Positions 7,626 through 13,903 of a stretch of DNA of 64,000 nucleotides are shown here, in pieces. A program made the translations under genes and the position numbers. Position 1 is the stretch's first letter. Each line of letters begins with the position of its first letter. This stretch comes from Cryobacterium adonitolivorans (GTDB lineage: Bacteria; Actinomycetota; Actinomycetes; Actinomycetales; Microbacteriaceae), in NCBI RefSeq assembly GCF_004402695.1, contig NZ_SOFL01000005.1, positions 27,687-91,686 of the forward strand, in the 5' to 3' direction. The notes below the pieces were generated by a model that was given only the letters and a program-made list of their open reading frames with translations, did no database searches and had not been told where the DNA came from.

Positions 7626-8903
7626 ATGAGCGCAGCGGATCGGCGGGAGGGACACGGCACCCTCCAGCGGCACCTCGGCACCGGCGGTGCGACCATGCTG
7701 GGCCTGGCCGCCATGATCGGTGCCGGAGTGTTCTTCGTGTGGGTGCCGGCGGCGGCGGCGGCCGGCTCCGGCCTGCTCGTCGGGCTCGTCCTGGCAGGGC
7801 TGGTCGCCTCGCTCAACGCCCTGAGCTCAGCGCAACTGTCGATGAGCCATCCGGTGTCCGGGGGAGCCTACGCGTTCGGGCGGGCGACCCTCGGTGCGTG
7901 GTGGGGGTTTTCCGCCGGCTGGTTGTTCCTGGCCGGCAAGACCGCCTCTGCCGGCGCCATCGCCTCGATCCTGGGCGGCTACCTCTGGCCTGAGCAGGCT
8001 CGGCCGGTGGCCGTGCTGGCGATCCTCGTGCTTGGCGCCGTCAACCTGGCCGGCATCCGCAGCACCGCCAGGCTCAGCGCCGTGGTGGTGTTCCTGGTGC
8101 TCGGAGGTCTGCTCGTGCTGGTGATCGTGGTGGCTGCCGGTCTGGCCCGCGGGTCGCTCAACGCCTCGTTCGACACCGGGTCGCTGCTGGAGGGCGGCGG
8201 GGCGGGCATCCTGCAGTCGGCCGGGTTGATCTTCTTCGCGTTCGCCGGCTATGCCCGCATGGCCACGCTGGGGGAGGAGGTGCGCGCCCCCCGCCGCACC
8301 CTGCCCCGCGCGATCCTGACGGCCCTGGGCCTCACCCTGGCGGTGTACGGGGTGATCGGCCTGCTCTGCGTGGTCGTGCTCGGGCCGGCCGGCCTGGCGG
8401 CCTCTGTCTCGCCGCTGGCCGACCTCGTCGGCGGCGCCGAACCGTGGACCGGCATCGTGCGGGTGCTGGCGACCATCGCCTGCCTGGGCTCCCTCTCGGG
8501 CATCCTGGCCGGCCTCAGCCGCACCGGGCTGGCGATGGCGAGGGAAGGCGACCTGCCGGGCGCGCTCAGCCGCATCTCTCCCGGCCGGCACTCCCCGGTG
8601 ACGGCGGAGGTGGCCATCGGCCTCGTCGCGGTGCTCGGCGTGCTGGTGCTGGACCCCGCCCAGCTGGTGGGTTTCTCGGCCTGCGCGGTGCTGGTCTACT
8701 ACGCGATCGCGCACCTGGCCGCCCTGAGGCAGCCCAGCGAGCAGCGCTGGCTTGCCCGCTGGGTGCAATACGCGGGCGTGGCCGGCTGCCTGCTCCTGGC
8801 GGCAACGCTGCCCTGGCCCGGCGTCGTCGCCGCGTCTGCGTGGCTGGCCGTGGGCCTGCTCGGCCGGGCCCTGCGCCTGGCCCTGGCCGCCCGCCGCCCC
8901 TGA
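7626..8903 (+). CDS. APC superfamily amino acid permease
   Basis: A 425-aa integral membrane protein with about 12 hydrophobic helices. The first helix contains GGATMLGLAAMIGAGVFFVW, with the G-[AS]-G-x-F kink that binds substrate backbones in APC transporters. FFAFAGYARMATLGEEV is the usual helix-6 segment. The frame opens earlier, but ATG 7626 (MSAADRREGHG) fits the family length and has a -10 hexamer just upstream. Substrate is unknown; a cationic or neutral amino acid is likely from the family. It stands alone. Confidence 0.88.
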   Translation: MSAADRREGHGTLQRHLGTGGATMLGLAAMIGAGVFFVWVPAAAAAGSGLLVGLVLAGLVASLNALSSAQLSMSHPVSGGAYAFGRATLGAWWGFSAGWLFLAGKTASAGAIASILGGYLWPEQARPVAVLAILVLGAVNLAGIRSTARLSAVVVFLVLGGLLVLVIVVAAGLARGSLNASFDTGSLLEGGGAGILQSAGLIFFAFAGYARMATLGEEVRAPRRTLPRAILTALGLTLAVYGVIGLLCVVVLGPAGLAASVSPLADLVGGAEPWTGIVRVLATIACLGSLSGILAGLSRTGLAMAREGDLPGALSRISPGRHSPVTAEVAIGLVAVLGVLVLDPAQLVGFSACAVLVYYAIAHLAALRQPSEQRWLARWVQYAGVAGCLLLAATLPWPGVVAASAWLAVGLLGRALRLALAARRP

Positions 8904-8954
8904 CCCGCCCGCCGCCGCCGCCCTGCCCTTCGCCTCGGGCTAACAGAAGTGGGC

Positions 8955-8976
8955 GGACCGGCCGTTCGGCGGGTCC
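8955..8976. terminator. Weak hairpin after the APC permease gene
   Basis: GGACC-g-GCCG-TT-CGGC-g-GGTCC forms a 9-bp stem with one internal mismatch. There is no T run, so this is only a possible terminator. The rest of 8904-9083 shows nothing else recognisable. Confidence 0.3.
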
Positions 8977-9083
8977 TCGGCGTGGGTCGGCGGCTCGGCC
9001 TCCACAGGCTGCCGGCTGCGTGATTGTGCACAGGCGGCAGTAGGTTTCCGTGGCTTCAGTGCGCCGGATGTGACGCTCCAGCC

Positions 9084-10040
9084 ATGACTGTTGACCGGTT
9101 GGACCCACAGACGGGCCTGTTTCTCGTGAAGAAGATCGGTGTGAGCGACACCGACGCCCGTCAGGCCCGCCGGGAGGTCGACCTCGGCCAAGCCATCCGG
9201 CTTCGTCGCGGCGTGCTGACGACGGCGGAGCGTTGGGCGGCCCTCGGCCCCGGCCACAAGTACCTGGACCGCATCCGGGCCGTTGTCGAAACCAGGAGGC
9301 TCGACCCCGTGGTCAGTCATCAGTCTGCGGCCGCGCTCTGGGGAATCCCGCTCGGCGGCGCCTGGCCGCGGGCCGTGCACGTTCTGGTGCGGCCGGAGTC
9401 GCATGCGCGCAGCAAAAACGGTGTGCTCGTGCACCGCACCGAGTTCGACTGGGAGGAGATCGTCGAGATCGATGGAATGCTCGTCACCAGCCCGGCGCGC
9501 ACATTGCTCGACCTCGCCAGAACCGTGAGCTTCGCGGATGCCGTCGTGGCGCTCGATCACGCTCTCAATCCGGATCGCGCGGATCCGCGGGTGCTCGTGT
9601 ACGCCGAGGAGCTGTCCGAGACACTGGCCAGGGTCGGCTCGGCGCGCGGGCAGGTCAGGGCGCAGCGAGCCATCGACTTTGCCCGACCGAACGCGGCCAA
9701 CCCGGGGGAGTCGCTGAGCCGGGTCGCGATCTTCGAGCTGGGCTTTCCCGACCCTGAACTGCAGGTACCGCATCGGAACCCTCGTGGCGGCTGGTACTTC
9801 ACTGATCACGAGTGGCGTGCGTCGCTGCTGATCGGGGAATTCGATGGAAAGGGCAAGTACCTGAAGGAAGAATACCTGCGCGGTCGGAGTCCCGGAGAGG
9901 TCGTCTATGAGGAGAAGATTCGCGAGGACCACCTGCGCGCCGAGGGCTTCACCGTGGTGCGCTGGGGATGGGCCGAGCTGACCGATCGGGCGACGCTGCG
10001 GCGCATTCTACGGGGCGCCGGGCTGCCGGTCATCCGCTGA
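9084..10040 (+). CDS. AbiEi/DUF559-like protein: winged-helix N-terminus, nuclease-like C-terminus
   Basis: The product has 318 aa. The N-terminal third resembles the AbiEi antitoxin-type winged helix seen in many actinobacterial proteins (RREVDLGQAIRLRRGVLT, then SHQSAAALWGIPL). The C-terminal third has the pattern EFDGKGKY...YEEKIREDHLRAEGFTVVRWGW, which resembles the Vsr/DUF559 endonuclease-like fold (acidic residue, E-x-K, late R-W). No toxin partner is adjacent, so it is probably not a classic AbiE pair. The ATG at 9084 (MTVDRLDPQTG) was chosen over one 60 bases upstream by domain fit. A long palindrome follows its stop. Confidence 0.7.
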   Translation: MTVDRLDPQTGLFLVKKIGVSDTDARQARREVDLGQAIRLRRGVLTTAERWAALGPGHKYLDRIRAVVETRRLDPVVSHQSAAALWGIPLGGAWPRAVHVLVRPESHARSKNGVLVHRTEFDWEEIVEIDGMLVTSPARTLLDLARTVSFADAVVALDHALNPDRADPRVLVYAEELSETLARVGSARGQVRAQRAIDFARPNAANPGESLSRVAIFELGFPDPELQVPHRNPRGGWYFTDHEWRASLLIGEFDGKGKYLKEEYLRGRSPGEVVYEEKIREDHLRAEGFTVVRWGWAELTDRATLRRILRGAGLPVIR

Positions 10041-10050
10041 CCCACCCCAA

Positions 10051-10118
10051 CAACTGTTGCCCATGCGGACTTTTGCGGCCGGCGTGCGGGGCGCAAATGT
10101 CCGCACGGGCAACAGTTG
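10051..10118. repeat. Long palindrome between convergent genes (27-bp arms)
   Basis: The arms at 10051-10077 and 10092-10118 are inverted copies with 25 of 27 positions matching, around a 14-base loop. The outer ends read CAACTGTTGC and GCAACAGTTG. There is no T run on either side. It fills the gap between two converging genes and may be a bidirectional terminator or a REP-like element. Confidence 0.85.
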
Positions 10119-10154
10119 CCGGGCGGGTGTGCGGGTGGTGCGGGGGACGAGCCT

Positions 10155-11606
10155 CTAGTGCGAGGAACCCTCTGTGACGATCTCGGTGCGGTCGCCGGAC
10201 CAGAGGGTGTGGAAGGTGCCGTCCTTGTCGGTGCGCTTGTAGGTGTGCGCTCCGAAGAAGTCGCGCTGGCCCTGGGTGAGGGCAGCGGGAAGGCGGTCAG
10301 CACGCAGGCTGTCGTAGTACGCCAGCGACGAGGCGAAAACCGGCGCGGGGATGCCGGCGTGGGCAGCGTCGGCGACAACGTTGCGCCAGGAGTCCTGCGC
10401 CGTGGCGACAACATCGGTGAAGAACGGGGCGGTGACGAGCGAGACAAGTCCCGGGTTCTCGGTGTACGCCTCGGTGATGCGGTTGAGGAAGCGGGCGCGG
10501 ATGATGCAGCCACCGCGCCAGATCTTCGCGATCTCGCCCTTCTTGATGTCCCAGTTGTACTGCTCGGCGCCGGCGACGATGGCGTCGAAGCCCTGCGAGT
10601 AGGCGATGACCTTGGACGCGTAAAGCGCCTGGCGGACACCCTCGATGAAGCCATCGACGTCTTCGACGGGGTTGGCGGTAGGGCCGGGGAGAGCGGCGGC
10701 GGCGGCGCGCTGTGCGGGCTTGGAGGAGACGGAGCGGGCGAACACGGCCTCGGCGATGCCGGAGACGGGGATGCCGAGGTCGAGCGCTGTCTGCACGGTC
10801 CACACGCCGGTGCCCTTGCTGCCGGCCTGGTCGAGGATGACGTCGACGAGCGGCTTCCCGGTCTCCGCGTCGACCTGCTTGAGGACCTCCGCTGTGATCT
10901 CGATGAGGTAGCTTTCGAGGTCGCCCTTGTTCCACTCGGTGAAGATCTCGGAGATCTCGGCCGGGGTCTTGCCGGTTCCGCGACGGATCAGGTCGTACGC
11001 CTCGCCGATGAGCTGCATGTCGGCGTACTCGATGCCGTTGTGGATCATCTTGACGAAGTGGCCGGCGCCGTCGGTGCCCACGTGGGTGACGCAGGGCACG
11101 CCGTCGACGACCGCGGCGATGGACTCGAGGATCGGGCCGAGGGTGACGTACGCCGAGGCGCTGCCGCCGGGCATGATGCTCGGGCCCTTGAGGGCGCCTT
11201 CTTCGCCACCGGAGATGCCGGCGCCGACGAAGTTGATGCCGGTCTCGCGGACAGCCTTCTCGCGGCGCAGGGTGTCGGTGAACAGGGCGTTGCCGCCGTC
11301 GACGATGATGTCGCCGGGCTCGAAAAGCTCGGTGAGCTGGCTGATCACGGCGTCGGTGCCCGTGCCGGCCTGCACCATGATGATGGCGGTGCGGGGGGCC
11401 TTGAGTGAGGCGACGAACTCCTCGATGGTCTCGGAGGCGACGAAGCCGGCCTCGGGGTGCTCATCGGTGAGCAGCCGGGTGCGTTCGGGTGAACGGTTGT
11501 AGACGGCCACGGTGTTGCCTTCGCGGCTGGCGAGGTTGCGGGCGAGGTTGGAGCCCATCACCGCCAGTCCGACAACGCCGATGTTTGCTGAACCGGTTTC
11601 TGACAC
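10155..11606 (-). CDS. gnd: 6-phosphogluconate dehydrogenase (decarboxylating)
   Basis: This enzyme oxidises 6-phosphogluconate to ribulose-5-phosphate plus CO2 and NAD(P)H in the pentose phosphate pathway. The product has 483 aa, the normal length. The Rossmann motif is GVVGLAVMGSNLARN and the substrate signature is GAGISGGEEGALKGPSIMPGG. The catalytic lysine and histidine lie in HFVKMIHNGIEYADMQ. The long C-terminal domain includes AKIWRGGCIIRARFL. The GTG start follows AGGGAG by 5 bases; a longer frame to 11645 lacks such a site. A GntR-type regulator is encoded just upstream. Confidence 0.97.
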   Translation of the reverse strand: MSETGSANIGVVGLAVMGSNLARNLASREGNTVAVYNRSPERTRLLTDEHPEAGFVASETIEEFVASLKAPRTAIIMVQAGTGTDAVISQLTELFEPGDIIVDGGNALFTDTLRREKAVRETGINFVGAGISGGEEGALKGPSIMPGGSASAYVTLGPILESIAAVVDGVPCVTHVGTDGAGHFVKMIHNGIEYADMQLIGEAYDLIRRGTGKTPAEISEIFTEWNKGDLESYLIEITAEVLKQVDAETGKPLVDVILDQAGSKGTGVWTVQTALDLGIPVSGIAEAVFARSVSSKPAQRAAAAALPGPTANPVEDVDGFIEGVRQALYASKVIAYSQGFDAIVAGAEQYNWDIKKGEIAKIWRGGCIIRARFLNRITEAYTENPGLVSLVTAPFFTDVVATAQDSWRNVVADAAHAGIPAPVFASSLAYYDSLRADRLPAALTQGQRDFFGAHTYKRTDKDGTFHTLWSGDRTEIVTEGSSH

Positions 11607-11644
11607 GTGTTCTCCCTTAGATCTGTGAGTTGTGATCATGTTCA

Positions 11645-11672
11645 AGATTAGTGGCTTGCGTAAGCCATGTAA
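11645..11672 (-). promoter_or_regulatory. gnd promoter with a palindromic operator in the spacer
   Basis: On the minus strand, TTACAT (11672-11667) and TAATCT (11650-11645) are separated by 16 bases. The palindrome TGGCTT-N4-AAGCCA (11652-11667) fills that spacer. A repressor bound there would block RNA polymerase. The GntR-family protein encoded next door is the obvious candidate regulator (inference). Confidence 0.55.
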
Positions 11673-11678
11673 TCATAT

Positions 11679-12392
11679 TTATAGCGCGGAGGCCGAACCA
11701 CCGGCCCAGGTCGGCTGCACCTCGGCGTAGGTGCGGCGCATGATCAGCTCCATCGCCTCCCGGGCCTTCTGCGGTTGCGCGCCCGAAATCGCCTCGGCGA
11801 CCTCGGCGTGCAGCTGCAGGGTGTTCTCGTGCGGGTGGTCCGGCATCAGGCCCAGGTCGGTGCGACCGGACAAGACCGCAGCGACGGCTCCGTCGAGCTT
11901 GGCGAACATCTCATTGCCGGAACCCCGCAGCACCAGGCGGTGAAACCGGATGTCCAGCTCCAGGAACTGGGTCAGGTCGCCAGTGTCGCCCGCGGTGCGC
12001 ATCAGCTCGGCCACGTCCAGCAGGTCGGCCGAGACCGAGGCGGCTGCGTGCCGAGCGGCCAGTTCCGCAGCCATCGGTTCCACGGCGGAGCGCAGTTCGG
12101 TCAGTGAGCGCAGCTGTTCGCCCTTGCCGGGGCCGAGCAGGCGCCACCGGATGATGGTCGGGTCGTAGGCGTTCCAGCTGGCCGGCGGCAGCACCCTGAT
12201 GCCAACCCGTTTGACCGACTCGACGAGCCCCATCGACCCCAGCACCCGGATGGCCTCCCTGATGACCGACCGACTCACGCCCTGCCGGCGCTCGATCTCG
12301 TCGGAGAGCAGGACCGTTCCCGCCGGAACCGTGCCGTCGACGATGGACCGGCCGACGTCTTCGGTCACTCGGGTGTGCAGGCTGGGCGGCAT
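11679..12392 (-). CDS. GntR family regulator (FadR/FCD subfamily)
   Basis: A 237-aa regulator. The N-terminal winged helix has the GntR pattern LSDEIERRQGVSRSVIREAIRVLGSMGLVE. The FCD ligand domain follows from about residue 90 and carries the metal-site pattern with D in FLELDIRFHRLV and later histidines (HPHENTLQLHAEV). It lies directly upstream of gnd on the same strand. FadR-type GntR proteins often sense sugar acids such as gluconate, so control of gnd is likely but inferred. ATG 12392 is chosen; an in-frame GTG 9 bases upstream is possible. Confidence 0.88.
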   Translation of the reverse strand: MPPSLHTRVTEDVGRSIVDGTVPAGTVLLSDEIERRQGVSRSVIREAIRVLGSMGLVESVKRVGIRVLPPASWNAYDPTIIRWRLLGPGKGEQLRSLTELRSAVEPMAAELAARHAAASVSADLLDVAELMRTAGDTGDLTQFLELDIRFHRLVLRGSGNEMFAKLDGAVAAVLSGRTDLGLMPDHPHENTLQLHAEVAEAISGAQPQKAREAMELIMRRTYAEVQPTWAGGSASAL

Positions 12393-12410
12393 GGTCGTCA
12401 CTTTATCGCC

Positions 12411-12416
12411 TAGACT
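12411..12416 (+). promoter_or_regulatory. Candidate -10 element of rplY
   Basis: TAGACT, the same hexamer as before eno, mfd and ispH, lies about 195 bases before the rplY ATG. If used, it gives a 5' leader of roughly 185 bases that includes the hairpin at 12553-12599. No good -35 element is evident. Confidence 0.35.
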
Positions 12417-12552
12417 GTTGAGTTGAACTTCGGCGAGGGATTCGCGCCTACCGGGAAACCGGCACCAGCGAAATCCGTAATCGACGCGGCGAAAAGTCCT
12501 CTCAGGCCTTTCCTCACGCTGACATGCGTTCGAGTTGAACCAGCATCCGTAC

Positions 12553-12599
12553 TGCGGGCCCAGTGCCCGTACCACCAATACGGGCACACGAGGCCCGCA
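12553..12599 (+). promoter_or_regulatory. Nested hairpin in the rplY leader ending at the ribosome site
   Basis: The outer stem is TGCGGGCC (12553-12560) with GGCCCGCA (12592-12599). The inner stem is GTGCCCGTA (12563-12571) with TACGGGCAC (12579-12587). Both pair perfectly, separated by an asymmetric CA/ACGA internal loop and closed by a 7-base loop. The Shine-Dalgarno sequence AAGGAG (12599-12604) begins at the last base of the stem. This placement suits a translational control element for ribosomal protein L25, for example autoregulation by L25 binding (inference). Confidence 0.65.
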
Positions 12600-12609
12600 A
12601 GGAGACACC

Positions 12610-13224
12610 ATGGCCGAGGCCAAGAACAACAACAACAAGATTTCTGCTGACGCACGCAACAGCTTCGGCAAGGGCGCGGCGCGCAAGCTTCGCGTGCTGG
12701 GCAAGATCCCCGCCGTCATCTACGGCCACGGCACCGACCCCGTGCACGTCGCCCTGCCGGCCCACGAGATCGGCCTGTTGCTGCGTCGCGCGAACGCCGT
12801 GCTCGAGCTCGACGTCGAAGGAACCACCCACTTGACCCTGGTCAAGGACGTGCAGAAGGACCCCGTCCGCCAGATCATCGAGCACCTCGACCTCATCGTC
12901 ATCCGCAAGGGTGAGAAGGTCCAGGTTGAGGTCGCCGTGCACGTCACCGGTGAGACCGCCCCCGGCACCACCGCCGACCTCGACGCCAAGACCCTGCTGC
13001 TCGAGGTTGAGGCCACGAACATCCCGCAGAGCGTGAGCGTCGACGTCGAGGGCCTCGAAGACGGCACCCTCATCCACGCCAGCGAGATCACGCTGCCCGA
13101 CGGCGCGTCGCTCATCTCCGACCCCGAGATGGTCGTCATCGGCGTGCACCTGCCCGCCGAGGAAGAAGAGGAAGAGGAGACCACCGCCGAGGAGGCTCCC
13201 GCCGAGGACGCTGCCGCCGAGTAG
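12610..13224 (+). CDS. rplY: 50S ribosomal protein L25/general stress protein Ctc
   Basis: The product has 204 aa, the long Ctc/TL5 form. An N-terminal 5S rRNA-binding domain (about 1-95, with FGKGAARKLRVLGKIPAVIYG) is followed by a beta-rich C-terminal domain and a very acidic tail (EEEEEEETTAEEAPAED). It binds 5S rRNA in the large subunit. The ATG at 12610 has AAGGAG 5 bases upstream; the frame opens earlier without a suitable site. rplY-pth is a conserved actinobacterial pair. A strong hairpin precedes it. Confidence 0.95.
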   Translation: MAEAKNNNNKISADARNSFGKGAARKLRVLGKIPAVIYGHGTDPVHVALPAHEIGLLLRRANAVLELDVEGTTHLTLVKDVQKDPVRQIIEHLDLIVIRKGEKVQVEVAVHVTGETAPGTTADLDAKTLLLEVEATNIPQSVSVDVEGLEDGTLIHASEITLPDGASLISDPEMVVIGVHLPAEEEEEEETTAEEAPAEDAAAE

Positions 13225-13270
13225 TCTCCCCCCTCCAGCACCGGACAGAAACTTTTTGTAAAGGAACCCC

Positions 13271-13858
13271 CTGGACGAGAATCTCTGGCTCGTAGTCGGG
13301 CTCGGTAACCCCGGGCCCGGCTACGCCGGTAACCGCCACAATGTCGGCCACATGGTCACGGCCGTGCTCGCCGACAGGCTGCGCGCGAATTTCAAGACCC
13401 ACAAGGCGAATTCCGCCGTCGCCGAGGGACGCAGCTTCCCCGGCGGCCCCAAGCTGATCCTGGCCAAGCCGAACAGCTTCATGAACCTCTCCGGCGGCCC
13501 CGTCGCGGCCCTGCTACGGTTCTACTCCCTCGACGTCTCCCGCCTCATCGTCGTCCACGACGAGCTGGACCTGCCGTTCGACACCCTGAAGATCAAGGTG
13601 GGCGGCGGCCACGGCGGCCACAACGGGCTGCGCGACATCATCGCCGCCACCGGCAGCAAAGAGTTCACCCGCATCCGGATGGGCATCGGCCGCCCGCCCG
13701 GCCGCCAGAACGCCGCCGACTTCGTGCTGCACGACTTCTCCAGCGCCGAGCGCACCACCCTGGGGATCATGCTCGAGGACGCGGCGGATGCGATAGAGAT
13801 GATCGCCGCCGAGGGTGTCACCGCCGCCCAGCAGAAGTTCCACGCCCCCCCCGCTTAG
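13271..13858 (+). CDS. pth: Peptidyl-tRNA hydrolase, apparent CTG start
   Basis: Pth frees tRNA from prematurely released peptidyl-tRNA. The first ATG in frame (13352) would cut off the family's N-terminal active-site motif, which is present upstream as VVGLGNPGPGYAGNRHNVG (catalytic N13 and H23). The frame is closed by TAA at 13259. Between that stop and the motif there is no ATG, GTG or TTG, leaving CTG at 13271 with AGGA 5 bases upstream. Starting there gives 195 aa, the usual length. Other family residues are seen in KPNSFMNLSGG and VHDELDLPF. It lies between rplY and mfd. Confidence 0.9.
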   Translation: MDENLWLVVGLGNPGPGYAGNRHNVGHMVTAVLADRLRANFKTHKANSAVAEGRSFPGGPKLILAKPNSFMNLSGGPVAALLRFYSLDVSRLIVVHDELDLPFDTLKIKVGGGHGGHNGLRDIIAATGSKEFTRIRMGIGRPPGRQNAADFVLHDFSSAERTTLGIMLEDAADAIEMIAAEGVTAAQQKFHAPPA

Positions 13859-13891
13859 CGCACGAGAAGATCGGGCCTGGAAAACTACCCG

Positions 13892-13897
13892 TAGACT
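13892..13897 (+). promoter_or_regulatory. -10 element of mfd (leaderless)
   Basis: TAGACT ends 6 bases before the GTG start of mfd at 13904. No ribosome binding site intervenes. Confidence 0.5.
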
Positions 13898-13903
13898 TGT
13901 GCG

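Noticed and set aside
8940..9932. Minus-strand frame of 330 codons opposite the AbiEi-like gene
   Set aside because: The plus-strand product has recognisable domains and a sensible start; the reverse product has no family features.
9084..10040. Complete AbiE toxin-antitoxin pair
   Set aside because: No AbiEii-type nucleotidyltransferase gene lies on either side, and the C-terminus looks nuclease-like rather than antitoxin-like.
10116..11408. Plus-strand frame of 430 codons over gnd
   Set aside because: It is a Gly/Asp/Val-rich shadow of the clearly coding gnd gene.
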